This document shows positions 45,207 through 53,798 of a DNA stretch of 64,000 bases, one piece after another. Position 1 is the stretch's first letter. Each line of letters starts with the position of its first letter. The stretch comes from Streptomyces sp. NBC_00154 (GTDB lineage Bacteria > Actinomycetota > Actinomycetes > Streptomycetales > Streptomycetaceae): contig NZ_JAPEMI010000001.1 in the NCBI RefSeq assembly GCF_026342835.1, positions 3,106,501-3,170,500 of the forward strand, written 5' to 3'. The position numbers were made by a program, and so were the translations under genes. The notes below the pieces were generated by a model that did not search any database, was not told where the DNA came from, and saw only the letters and a program-made list of their open reading frames with translations.

Positions 45207-46181
45207 TCAATCCATTTGATCAACTTCACTGATTTTGGCGCGTGATGTGGCAAGTGCATCCAATGTCCGTGCCTGGACTTCGCGTTCGGTGGCGGCTACG
45301 ACGAAGGCCGCGACGTTCTGTGGCCCAACGAGCTGTTCGACAGCTCGGATTGTGTCCGATGCCAGGAGTACGGGACGGGACTCGCCCGCAGGCGGGGCCG
45401 GACCGAGCGGTGTGTCCGCGCCGAGGTGATGCTGGAGGTGACGGGTGGCGAACGTCCGCATGGCGCGCGCCAGTTCCGCATCGACTGTCTGCTGGGCGAG
45501 CGGGCGGAGTCGCCGCACGAGCTCGGCGGCTTCGGCCGCATCCGCGTCCGTCGGTGGACGATGACCGAGGTAGCGGGCGAACACATGCTCCGTGGTGAAC
45601 TCCAGGAACCGGCAGGCGATGTGTTCGACCTGGCCGCGAAGTTCCCTCAGATGCCCGGAGATTGCGGTCAGCGGTACACCGGCTCCATGCAACTCGACTG
45701 CTACCGAAAGCTCTTGTGGACTCGGCACCAGAAATTCGTCGGGCCGTCCCAGGATCGGCTCGAGCACACCGAGCTCGACCGCCTCGGCGACCGCCTGGTC
45801 GTCCTGCACACCTCCGAACTTCCTGTGCAGCTCGTCCCGGGTGATCCGGTCGGCCTGTTCGTCCGTCCAGGGCCCGTGCACCTCGGCGACGAGCCCGAGC
45901 ACCCCGCCGAGACCGCGGCCCGCGTCCCACGCCTCCAGCAGTTCCTTGATGCTGGCCAGTGTGTAACCGCGGTCCAGCAGGTCGGCGATCTGCCGGAGCC
46001 GGGCGAGATGCGTGTCCCCGTACACATTGGCCCGGCCGCGCCGCTCCGGTGTCGGCAGCAGTCCCCGGTCCTGGTAGGCCCGGATCGTGCGGACCGTGGC
46101 GCCGCTCGCATGCGCCAGGTCCTCGATCCGGTACTCGGCGGCAGATCGGCTCGTCACCGCCGATGTTCCCTGCCCGGTCAC
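45207..46181 (-). CDS. MerR-family transcriptional regulator
   Basis: A 324-residue MerR regulator. The N-terminal HTH is canonical (YRIEDLAHASGATVRTIRAYQDRGLLPTPERRGR), then HLARLRQIADLLDRGYTLASIKELLEAWD and a long C-terminal effector region of about 220 residues without Cys clusters, so it is unlikely to sense metal. GTG at 46181 overlaps the stop of the upstream hydrolase/SDR gene by GTGA, which implies translational coupling and that the regulator controls its own operon. An internal GTG at 46157 is possible. Confidence 0.88.
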   Translation of the reverse strand: MTGQGTSAVTSRSAAEYRIEDLAHASGATVRTIRAYQDRGLLPTPERRGRANVYGDTHLARLRQIADLLDRGYTLASIKELLEAWDAGRGLGGVLGLVAEVHGPWTDEQADRITRDELHRKFGGVQDDQAVAEAVELGVLEPILGRPDEFLVPSPQELSVAVELHGAGVPLTAISGHLRELRGQVEHIACRFLEFTTEHVFARYLGHRPPTDADAAEAAELVRRLRPLAQQTVDAELARAMRTFATRHLQHHLGADTPLGPAPPAGESRPVLLASDTIRAVEQLVGPQNVAAFVVAATEREVQARTLDALATSRAKISEVDQMD

Positions 46182-47959
46182 AGCGGCGGCTTCAGCCGGG
46201 CGATCCCGCGCAGCGCGCCGGGGCCGAACCTGGACAGGAACCGGGCGGCGCGGGCCTCCGGTGTCACCGGCACCACGGCCCGGTTGTGCACCACGGCCTC
46301 GATGATCGCGTCGGCGACCTTCTCCGGAGGGTAGTTGCGCAGCCCGTACAGTCGGCTGGTCCGCTTCTGCAGCCGTTTCTCCTCGGCGGCGTCGGCCCCG
46401 GCGAAGCGCGTCGTCGCAGTGATGTTGGTGTTCACGATGCCGGGGCAGATCGCACTGACCCCGATCGAGCGCTCGGCCAGTTCGGCCCGCAGGCACTCGC
46501 TGAGCATCAGCACGGCCGCCTTGGAGGTGCTGTACGCGGGCAGCACCCGGGACGGCTGATACGCGGCGGCGGACGCGGTGTTGACGATATGGCCGCCCTG
46601 GCCACGCTCGGCCATCTGCTTGCCGAAGATCCGGCAGCCGTGGATGACTCCCCACAGATTGACGTCGAGGACGTTCTTCCATTCCTCGCTCGTGGTCTCC
46701 AGGAAGGAGCCCGACAGTCCGATCCCGGCGTTGTTGACCAGGACGTCGACGATGCCGTACTCGGCGGCGACCTTCTCGGCGAGCTTCTCCATCGCCTGCT
46801 CGTCGCTGACGTCGACCGCCTCCCCCCAGGCCGCGGGGGAGCCGATCAGACGGGCCATCTCGGCCGTTCTGGCCGCCCCTTCCGCGTCCCGGTCCACGGC
46901 CACCACCCGGGCGCCGGCCTCGGCGAAGGCGAACGCGGTGGCCCGTCCGATACCGCCGGCCGCGCCCGTCACCAGCACCAGCTGCCCGCCGAACCGGTCC
47001 GCGTGCGCCCCGGTCGGTGCGGGGTCGGGGAGCGGCCGCCCGTCCTCCTGAGCCGACTCGATGCCGGCCACGAACTCGCTGATCCAGGAAGCCAGCTGGT
47101 CCGGCCGGGTGCGTGGTACCCAGTGCTTGGCCGGCAGGGTGCGTCGCACCAATTGCGGTGCCCACAGCTCCAGTTGGTCGTAGAGATGTTCCGAAAGGAA
47201 GATGTCACCGGTCGGTGTGATCAGCTGGATCGGCACATGTGCGAAAGCGTCTTCACGCGGCCTGCGCAGCCGGGCACGGACGTTGTCGCGGTAGAGCCAG
47301 GCGCCGTGCGCCGCGTCGTTCGGCAGGGACGGTGTCGGGTAGTCGCCCGCGGGCACGCTCTCCAGCCGCTGCAGTATCCGGGGCCACCGCTTGCCGAGCG
47401 GACCGCGCCAGGCAAGCTCCGGCAGCACCGGAGTGTGCAGCATGTACACATACCAGGACTTGGCGCCCTGGCCGAGCAGCTGGCCGACCCGGCGCGGGGT
47501 GGGCCGGGACATCCGCTGCTTGATCCAGTGCCCGAAGTGGTCCAGGGAGGGACCCGACATCGAAGTGAAGGAAGCGATCCGGCCCTCGGTGCGCTTGACC
47601 GTCGCGAACTCCCACGACTGGACCGAACCCCAGTCGTGCCCGACCAGATGCACCGCGCGGTCCGGGCTCACCGCGTCGGCCACGGCCAGGAAGTCGTCGG
47701 TCAGCTTCTCCAGCGTGAACCCGCCGCGCAGCGGCGTCGGAGCCGTCGACCGGCCGTGTCCGCGCACGTCGTACAGCACGACATGCCACTGCTCGGCCAG
47801 CTGCTCCGCGACCTCCGTCCAGACTTCCTTGCTGTCCGGGTAGCCGTGCACGAGCACGACCGTGGGACGCGTCTCGTCGCCCAGCTCGGCAACACACAAC
47901 TCGATCCCGCCGGTACTTACCCGGCGCTCGCGGATCCCCGGCACATCCTGAAGACTCAC
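46178..47959 (-). CDS. EphD-like alpha/beta-hydrolase + SDR fusion
   Basis: A 593-residue bifunctional protein. Residues about 1-290 form an alpha/beta hydrolase with HGYP oxyanion motif and GHDWGS, where Asp is the nucleophile position of epoxide hydrolases, plus a late AKHWVP His. Residues about 310-590 form a short-chain dehydrogenase with TGAAGGIGRA (NAD(P) binding), NNAG and the catalytic YSTSK. This arrangement and length match EphD of Mycobacterium tuberculosis, linked to epoxide and mycolic-acid metabolism; Streptomyces makes no mycolates, so the substrate is unknown. GTG at 47959 overlaps the stop of the upstream M24 gene by GTGA. Confidence 0.88.
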   Translation of the reverse strand: MSLQDVPGIRERRVSTGGIELCVAELGDETRPTVVLVHGYPDSKEVWTEVAEQLAEQWHVVLYDVRGHGRSTAPTPLRGGFTLEKLTDDFLAVADAVSPDRAVHLVGHDWGSVQSWEFATVKRTEGRIASFTSMSGPSLDHFGHWIKQRMSRPTPRRVGQLLGQGAKSWYVYMLHTPVLPELAWRGPLGKRWPRILQRLESVPAGDYPTPSLPNDAAHGAWLYRDNVRARLRRPREDAFAHVPIQLITPTGDIFLSEHLYDQLELWAPQLVRRTLPAKHWVPRTRPDQLASWISEFVAGIESAQEDGRPLPDPAPTGAHADRFGGQLVLVTGAAGGIGRATAFAFAEAGARVVAVDRDAEGAARTAEMARLIGSPAAWGEAVDVSDEQAMEKLAEKVAAEYGIVDVLVNNAGIGLSGSFLETTSEEWKNVLDVNLWGVIHGCRIFGKQMAERGQGGHIVNTASAAAYQPSRVLPAYSTSKAAVLMLSECLRAELAERSIGVSAICPGIVNTNITATTRFAGADAAEEKRLQKRTSRLYGLRNYPPEKVADAIIEAVVHNRAVVPVTPEARAARFLSRFGPGALRGIARLKPPL

Positions 47960-48807
47960 GCCGCCACCCTCTCCTCGGCCCAGCGCCGCACATGCGGCAG
48001 ATCGTCGTCCAGCCAGAAGGCGCTCTGTTCGGGGTCCTTGGAGTCGGTGACGACCAGTATTTCTTCGAACTTGGCGCCTGTGCCCCGGAATCCGAGATGG
48101 GGCTCGACCGCCCACAGCCCCGGCTGCGGGGGATGGTCGGAGAAGCTGTACGGACTCCACAGCGGTGACCAGCCGTCCCGGTGCCCGTGCAGTGCATCGC
48201 TGACCAGCCCCTTGAGCGACTGCGTACCGAACCCGAAGACACGCGGGGACCAACGGCGTTCGGCGACGCGGTCGATCTTGTGAGCGATGACTCCGAAGGG
48301 GTACGCGCGATGTCTGTTGGCATACCCCTGCCTGATCATGAGGCGCTCGACGTCCTCATAGATCTCGCGCAGCGAACGCCGCTCGCGCACCTCGCGCAGA
48401 ATCAGCGCGCGGTGGGCCTCCAGATCGGCGAGGAGCTTGTCGTGCAGCGGGTTGAGCCCGAGACAGCCGGAGTATCCGATGTCCGCCGTGAACCCCTTGT
48501 ACACCGGAGCCATGTCGAGGATGAACGGCATCCCCGGCTCCAGCTTCCGGTTGGTCGGGAAGAACTGCAGTGGCACCTTGAAACCGGCGAACGCCGTACG
48601 GTCCCCGAACCAGGCGAACGGGAGATGGAACCAGTCCCGCACCCCGCGCTCGCGCAGCCACTCCCGCTGCATCCGGGCCGCCTCGCGCTCCGTCACGCCC
48701 GGTTCGAGCCGGGCGGCGACCGCCTCCGCGCATGCGTACGCGAGGCGCTGCACCTCTCTGAACCCCTGGAGTTCCGGGGCCGTTGCGTCCTTCACCGGTG
48801 ATGCCAT
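47956..48807 (-). CDS. M24-family metallopeptidase (Xaa-Pro peptidase-like)
   Basis: A 283-residue protein with the pita-bread fold pattern. Possible metal ligands are in order: Asp in FILDMAPVY, Asp in FTADIGYSG, His in GVIAHKIDR, Glu in WAVEPHLG and Glu in FEEILVV, so all five M24 ligands appear to be present. Substrate could be Xaa-Pro peptides or a non-peptide such as creatine. The ATG at 48807 (MASPVKDATAPEL) is the first credible start. First gene of the three-gene operon leading into the hydrolase/SDR and MerR genes. Confidence 0.85.
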   Translation of the reverse strand: MASPVKDATAPELQGFREVQRLAYACAEAVAARLEPGVTEREAARMQREWLRERGVRDWFHLPFAWFGDRTAFAGFKVPLQFFPTNRKLEPGMPFILDMAPVYKGFTADIGYSGCLGLNPLHDKLLADLEAHRALILREVRERRSLREIYEDVERLMIRQGYANRHRAYPFGVIAHKIDRVAERRWSPRVFGFGTQSLKGLVSDALHGHRDGWSPLWSPYSFSDHPPQPGLWAVEPHLGFRGTGAKFEEILVVTDSKDPEQSAFWLDDDLPHVRRWAEERVAA

Positions 48808-48906
48808 GCCACCGTCCGTCCCATGCCGTGTGCGGTACGTGCTCGTAACGTGACATTGATGAATGTGACAATGCTCGGCGGCTACGTCAAGGGGCGTGCG
48901 CAGACC

Positions 48907-48915
48907 TGTGGACAA
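48907..48915 (-). promoter_or_regulatory. Isolated perfect DnaA box
   Basis: TTGTCCACA on the minus strand, in the 278-bp gap between the divergent M24 and ABC-transporter genes. Nothing else recognisable is in the gap. Confidence 0.55.
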
Positions 48916-49085
48916 CTCCATGAGCACCTCGCACCGGCCTGCCTCCGGCCCCACCCCTTGCTTTCGTCGCGCTTCGCCGTCCTCCTTCGTGGGGTCCCCC
49001 TACGGGTCCGTACGACTGGAGTCTGATGCGGATCCAACCGCCTGGTCTGACGACCGGTGTGGCCCGCGCCACTACCTTCGAGTAC

Positions 49086-50105
49086 GTGACTGTGATCGCA
49101 ACCGAAAGCCTGAGCAAGCGGTTCCCCCGGGTGACCGCTCTTGACCGGCTCTCCCTGGACATCGGGCCCGGTGTAACCGGCCTGGTGGGTGCCAATGGAG
49201 CCGGCAAGTCCACACTGATCAAGATCCTGCTGGGTCTGTCCCCCGCCACCGAAGGCCGGGCCGCGGTGCTCGGGCTGGACGTTGCCACCAGCGGCGCCGC
49301 CATCCGGGAACGGGTCGGCTACATGCCCGAGCACGACTGCCTGCCGCCGGACGTCTCGGCCACCGAGTTCGTCGTCCACATGGCGCGGATGTCCGGGCTG
49401 CCGCCGACGGCGGCGCGCGAGCGCACCGCCGACACCCTGCGCCATGTGGGGCTGTACGAGGAGCGCTACCGCCCCATCGGCGGCTACTCGACCGGTATGA
49501 AGCAGCGTGTGAAGCTGGCTCAGGCGCTGGTCCACGACCCGCAGCTGGTCCTCCTCGACGAACCGACCAACGGGCTGGACCCGGTCGGGCGGGACGAGAT
49601 GCTCGGCCTGATCCGCCGCATCCACACCGACTTCGGCATCTCGGTCCTGGTGACCTCGCACCTCCTGGGCGAGCTGGAGCGCACCTGCGACCATGTCGTC
49701 GTCATCGACGGCGGCGCGCTGCTGCGCTCCAGCTCCACCAGCGATTTCACCCAGACCACCACGACCCTCGCGGTCGAGGTCACCGACAGCGACACCCACC
49801 CGGACGGCACGGACGCACTGCGCCGGGCGCTGACGGCGGCCGGGGTCAGGCTCGTGGGCCGCGACGGCATCGAGGCCGACAGCCTGCCCGGCGCCGGTCA
49901 CATCCTGCTGATCGAGGCCACCGGCGAGGAGACGTACGACGTCGTCCGCGACAGCGTCGCCGGGCTCGGGCTCGGACTCGTACGGATGGAACAGCGACGC
50001 CACCACATCGCCGAGGTCTTCCGTACCGAAGGCACCACAGAGGCCGCGGAGACAGCCCTGGCCGGCGCCGCACAGCAGAAGGGGAGCGGTCACGATGAGC
50101 ACTGA
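49086..50105 (+). CDS. ABC transporter ATP-binding protein (ABC-2 type)
   Basis: A 339-residue ATPase with Walker A GANGAGKST (about residue 36), Q-loop region, signature YSTGMKQRV, Walker B LLDEPTNGLDP, and a C-terminal extension of about 120 residues typical of NatA/CcmA-type exporter ATPases. The GTG at 49086 matches the family start; an ATG at 49026 with GGAG four bases upstream is a serious alternative. It overlaps the permease by 11 bp. Confidence 0.9.
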   Translation: MTVIATESLSKRFPRVTALDRLSLDIGPGVTGLVGANGAGKSTLIKILLGLSPATEGRAAVLGLDVATSGAAIRERVGYMPEHDCLPPDVSATEFVVHMARMSGLPPTAARERTADTLRHVGLYEERYRPIGGYSTGMKQRVKLAQALVHDPQLVLLDEPTNGLDPVGRDEMLGLIRRIHTDFGISVLVTSHLLGELERTCDHVVVIDGGALLRSSSTSDFTQTTTTLAVEVTDSDTHPDGTDALRRALTAAGVRLVGRDGIEADSLPGAGHILLIEATGEETYDVVRDSVAGLGLGLVRMEQRRHHIAEVFRTEGTTEAAETALAGAAQQKGSGHDEH

Positions 50106-51003
50106 GACCGGGGCCGTGACCGGGAGCGACAACACCCGGATCCATAACATCGGGTACCGCGCCTACGACGGCCCGCGCCTGGGCCGCAGCTATGCCCGCC
50201 GCTCGCTCTACTCGCAGTCCCTGCGGGGCTCCTTCGGACTGGGCCGCTCCGCCAAGTCCAAGGTGCTGCCGATGCTGCTCTTCGGTGTGATGTGCATGGT
50301 CGCGCTGATCACCGTGGCCGTCGCGATGGTCGCGCCCGACGCGACGAAGCTCATGATGAAGTACACGGACTTCGCGATCTATCTGCAGGCCGTCATCGGC
50401 CTCTTCATCGCTTCGCAGGCACCGCAGTCCGTCTCCCGGGATCTCCGCTTCAAGAGTGTCCCCCTCTACTTCTCCCGGCCCATCGAGCGGGCCGACTACG
50501 TCGTCGCCAAGTACGCCGCCATGGCATCCGCCCTGTTCATCCTCACTGTGACGCCGCTTCTGGTGATGTACGTGGGCGCCCTGCTGGCGAAGTTCGACTT
50601 CGCCGACCAGACCAAATGGTTCGGGCAGGGGGTGGCGTCGGTGACGCTGCTGTCCGTGCTCTTCGCCGGGCTCGGTCTGGTCGTCGCCGCACTGACACCA
50701 CGCCGCGGCTTCGGGGTCGCGGCGGTGATCGCCGTGCTGACCATCTCGTACGGAGCGGTCTCCACGGTCCAGGCCATTGCCTGGGAGACGGGCTCGACGG
50801 GCGCGGTGCAGTGGCTGGGGCTCTTCTCGCCCATCACGCTGATCGGCGGCGTCCAGACCGCGTTCCTCGGTGCCGCCTCCGCCTTCCCCGGAGGGGAAGG
50901 GCCGGGCGCCGGGACAGGTGTGGTGTATCTGATCGTTGTTCTCGCGCTTGTCGCCGGCTCGTACGCCGTACTGATGCGCCGCTACCGGAGGGTCGGGCTG
51001 TGA
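50095..51003 (+). CDS. ABC-2 type transporter permease
   Basis: A 302-residue permease with a basic cytoplasmic N-terminus (IGYRAYDGPRLGRSYARRSLYSQSL) and about six membrane helices including VMCMVALITVAVAMVA, VIGLFIASQAPQSVSRDL and GVVYLIVVLALVAGSYAVLM. ATG at 50095 overlaps the previous gene; its stop overlaps the next ATPase start by GTGA. It partners one of the two ATPases; the cargo is unknown. Confidence 0.88.
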   Translation: MSTETGAVTGSDNTRIHNIGYRAYDGPRLGRSYARRSLYSQSLRGSFGLGRSAKSKVLPMLLFGVMCMVALITVAVAMVAPDATKLMMKYTDFAIYLQAVIGLFIASQAPQSVSRDLRFKSVPLYFSRPIERADYVVAKYAAMASALFILTVTPLLVMYVGALLAKFDFADQTKWFGQGVASVTLLSVLFAGLGLVVAALTPRRGFGVAAVIAVLTISYGAVSTVQAIAWETGSTGAVQWLGLFSPITLIGGVQTAFLGAASAFPGGEGPGAGTGVVYLIVVLALVAGSYAVLMRRYRRVGL

Positions 51004-51911
51004 CCACCATCGAGATCGACCACACCTCGCGCTGGTTCGGCAATGTGGTCGCCGTCAACGACGTCACCATGACCGTGGGCCCCGGCGTGACCGGGCTGCT
51101 CGGCCCCAACGGCGCGGGGAAGTCCACGCTGATCAACATGATGGCCGGGTTCCTTGCGCCGTCGACCGGCAAGGTCACGCTCGACGGCGCGCTGATCTGG
51201 CGCAACGAGGCGGTGTACCGGCAGATCGGCATCGTGCCGGAGCGAGAGGGGATGTACGACTTCCTCACCGGCCGCGAATTCGTCGTCGCCAATGCGGAAC
51301 TGCACGGACTCGGTGATGCGGCGGCGCGCAAGGCGCTGGCCACGGTCGAGATGGAGTACGCGCAGGACCGCAAGATCTCCACGTACAGCAAGGGCATGCG
51401 CCAGCGCGTGAAGATGGCGTCCGCGCTGGTCCACGAGCCGTCGGTGCTGCTCCTCGACGAGCCGTTCAACGGGATGGACCCACGGCAGCGGATGCAGCTG
51501 ATGGAGCTGCTGCGGCGGATGGGCGCCGAGGGCCGTACGGTCCTGTTCTCCTCCCACATTCTCGAAGAGGTCGAGCAACTCGCCTCGCACATCGAGGTGA
51601 TCGTGGCCGGGCGGCATGCGGCGTCCGGTGACTTCCGGAAGATCCGCCGACTGATGACGGACCGCCCGCACCGCTATCTCGTACGGTCCAGCGACGACCG
51701 CGCACTCGCTGCCGCGCTCATCGCCGACCCGTCGACGGCCGGGATCGAAGTCGACCTGGGCGAACGGGCCCTGCGTATCCAGGCGGTCGACTTCGGACGA
51801 TTCACCACGCTGCTGCCGAAGGTCGCGCGTGAACACGGCATCCGCCTGCTGACCGTCTCGCCGTCCGACGAGTCCCTCGAATCGGTCTTTTCCTATCTCG
51901 TAGCGGCCTGA
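51000..51911 (+). CDS. ABC transporter ATP-binding protein (second ATPase)
   Basis: A 303-residue ATPase: Walker A GPNGAGKST, signature YSKGMRQRV, Walker B LLDEPFNGMDP and an H-loop in FSSHILEEV. It starts with GTG at 51000 in a GTGA overlap with the permease. The C-terminal region is similar to but diverged from that of the first ATPase, suggesting an older duplication and possibly a heterodimeric pump. Confidence 0.9.
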   Translation: MTTIEIDHTSRWFGNVVAVNDVTMTVGPGVTGLLGPNGAGKSTLINMMAGFLAPSTGKVTLDGALIWRNEAVYRQIGIVPEREGMYDFLTGREFVVANAELHGLGDAAARKALATVEMEYAQDRKISTYSKGMRQRVKMASALVHEPSVLLLDEPFNGMDPRQRMQLMELLRRMGAEGRTVLFSSHILEEVEQLASHIEVIVAGRHAASGDFRKIRRLMTDRPHRYLVRSSDDRALAAALIADPSTAGIEVDLGERALRIQAVDFGRFTTLLPKVAREHGIRLLTVSPSDESLESVFSYLVAA

Positions 51912-51941
51912 GTAGCGGCCTGAAAGGAGCTGTGAAGCGTC

Positions 51942-52661
51942 ATGTACAACCCCACAGTCGCCCGGCTCACCTACCGGGCCCTGCTCGGCCGGCGCCGGGC
52001 CGCGATCCTCTTCGTCCTGCCCGCGCTGCTGATCGTCATCGCCGTGGCGGTACGGATGTTCGCCGGGGCCGATGACCAGGTCGCCGCCAATGTGCTGGGC
52101 GGTTTCGCCATTGCCACGATGGTGCCGCTGATCGGTGTGATCGCCGGTACGGGGGCCATCGGCCCGGAGATCGACGACGGATCGATCGTCTATCTGCTGG
52201 CCAAGCCGGTGAAACGACCGACGATCATCTTCACCAAACTGATCGTGGCGATCGCCGTGACCATGGTCTTCTCCGCGCTGCCGACATTCGTCGCGGGCCT
52301 GATCCTCAATGGCAACGGCCAGCAGATCGCGGTGGCGTACACGATCGCGGCGCTGGTCGCCTCGATCGCGTACAGCGCGCTGTTCCTGCTGCTCGGCACG
52401 GTCAGCAGGCACGCAGTGGTCCTCGGTCTGGTCTACGCGCTGGTGTGGGAGGCCCTCTTCGGCAGCTTCGTGCCCGGGGCGCGCACGCTCAGCGTCCAGC
52501 AGTGGTCGCTCGCGCTTGCCGAGAAGGTCGGCGGGGAAGGCGCGATCACCTCCGAGGTCGGACTGCCGCTCGCGACGGTTCTGCTGGCGGCGGTAACGGT
52601 GCTCGCCACCTGGTACGCGGGCCAGAAGCTGCGCACACTGAAGCTCGCCGGCGAGGAGTGA
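51942..52661 (+). CDS. ABC-2 type transporter permease (second permease)
   Basis: A 239-residue permease with six predicted helices and the ABC-2 pattern RRRAAILFVLPALLIVIAVAVRM followed by GTGAIGPEIDDGSIVYLLAKPVKR, where the extracytoplasmic IDDGSIVYLLAKPV motif is common to NatB-like permeases. AAAGGAG precedes the ATG at 51942. Last gene of the four-gene export block; a hairpin follows. Confidence 0.88.
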   Translation: MYNPTVARLTYRALLGRRRAAILFVLPALLIVIAVAVRMFAGADDQVAANVLGGFAIATMVPLIGVIAGTGAIGPEIDDGSIVYLLAKPVKRPTIIFTKLIVAIAVTMVFSALPTFVAGLILNGNGQQIAVAYTIAALVASIAYSALFLLLGTVSRHAVVLGLVYALVWEALFGSFVPGARTLSVQQWSLALAEKVGGEGAITSEVGLPLATVLLAAVTVLATWYAGQKLRTLKLAGEE

Positions 52662-52694
52662 GCGGGAGTCCATCGGAATCTCTTCACGCCTCAT

Positions 52695-52733
52695 ATGCGG
52701 CAACCCCCGTCCGGTGGGCGGGGGTTGCCGCAT
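52695..52733 (+). terminator. Perfect 15-bp hairpin after the ABC block
   Basis: ATGCGGCAACCCCCG (52695-52709) pairs exactly with CGGGGGTTGCCGCAT (52719-52733), loop of nine bases. The remainder of the 304-bp gap 52662-52965 is the promoter region of the next gene and holds no other feature I can support. Confidence 0.9.
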
Positions 52734-52965
52734 GAGCGGACAGTCGTACGCGTAACTGTCCGTTTATCGGCTCGTTGTTCAGGGAGCGTGGAGGCAACTG
52801 GAATCCGTGGCGTCGTAGCGTTCGTGAAATCGGGGATTGCCGATGCCGGTGAGGGAACACCTGCCGGGTCGGTCATTGGGTGAGTGGCAACCGTGAGCGT
52901 CCTCCGCCTCTGAAGCCCGGGGGCAGGGCCGTCCATCGTCGGTTTCACCATCGGAAGACATGTCC

Positions 52966-53670
52966 ATGCCCACGGAAGTCGCCCTGCTCGAATCGCGCGT
53001 GCTGCGTGTCGAGCAGAGGGGGCACGTCGACGTCCTCGACAGGGTCAAGAGCCTTGTCATGCTCCCGGACGGAATTCATGTCCGCACAGAGGACGTGGCT
53101 CGTTATTTCGAAGTATCCACAACCGCCGTCAGGAGGCTCACCGACCGGCATCAGGGTGAGCTCGCGGAGAACGGCATGCGGGTGCTGCGCGGCGCTGAGC
53201 TGCGCTCTTTCCATAGCGACATCCTGTCGCTATGGGAGAGGAAGGATAGGGAGAAGCCGGAAAGTTATCCACAGGCGGCCACTCAGCTCCGGCTGTACAC
53301 CCGCAGGGCCGTGCTCAATGTCGCGATGCTTCTTCGCGACAGCGACATTGCCCGATGCGTCCGTACCTACCTGCTCGACGCCGAGCATGACCTGCGTGCG
53401 GGGTACGCCTCGCTCGAACATCGCGTCACCCGGGTCGAGAGTTGCCTCGCCGGAGTCGGCAGCGCTCTCCAGGAGCTCGGGCCGGTCCTCAACCGGATGT
53501 CGCACCGGCTGGACAGCCTCGACCGTCGGCTGGACGTCACGCATCAGGTCATCGGCGCCATGAGCGTACGGCTCGGCCACATGTCCGAGGACATCGGCCG
53601 CATCGATGGCCGGATGGATGATCTTGCCCGCAACCTGAAGGATCTGAGCCGCCGCAACAGGCAGCGTTGA
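52966..53670 (+). CDS. HTH / antirepressor-like protein with C-terminal coiled coil
   Basis: A 234-residue protein. The N-terminal half (about 20-130) has RVKSLVMLPDGIHV, a helix-turn-helix-like TEDVARYFEVSTTAVRRLTD, and TRRAVLNVAMLLRDSDIARCVRTYLLD, a stretch like that of phage Rha/ORF6-type antirepressor and Bro-N-related proteins. From about residue 140 to the end it is a heptad coiled coil (LEHRVTRVESCLAGVG and later LNRMSHRLDSLDRRLD). I do not know its function; a DNA-bound scaffold or regulator is plausible. ATG at 52966 is preferred because GGAAG is properly spaced; ATG at 52960 is six bases earlier. A perfect DnaA box lies inside the gene at 53265-53273. Confidence 0.7.
   Translation: MPTEVALLESRVLRVEQRGHVDVLDRVKSLVMLPDGIHVRTEDVARYFEVSTTAVRRLTDRHQGELAENGMRVLRGAELRSFHSDILSLWERKDREKPESYPQAATQLRLYTRRAVLNVAMLLRDSDIARCVRTYLLDAEHDLRAGYASLEHRVTRVESCLAGVGSALQELGPVLNRMSHRLDSLDRRLDVTHQVIGAMSVRLGHMSEDIGRIDGRMDDLARNLKDLSRRNRQR
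53265..53273 (+). promoter_or_regulatory. Perfect DnaA box inside a coding region
   Basis: TTATCCACA within the 52966-53670 gene. It may be chance given that the codons encode ordinary residues, so function is not implied. Confidence 0.35.
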
Positions 53671-53685
53671 TCCGACGGCTGATCG

Positions 53686-53730
53686 CGGACTTTCGCTGCC
53701 ACCCGGAAAATGGGTGGCACCGAAAGTCCG
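53686..53730. terminator. 19-bp near-perfect inverted repeat after the HTH/coiled-coil gene
   Basis: CGGACTTTCGCTGCCACCC (53686-53704) and GGGTGGCACCGAAAGTCCG (53712-53730) match at 18 of 19 positions around a seven-base loop GGAAAAT. It begins 16 bases after the stop and is the likely terminator, though it could also be a binding site. Confidence 0.65.
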
Positions 53731-53798
53731 CCCCGGGCACAGTTGTTGGTGCGGCACAGGCCGACAGGAATTTCACAGACCGGGAGAGGAGCGCGGCG

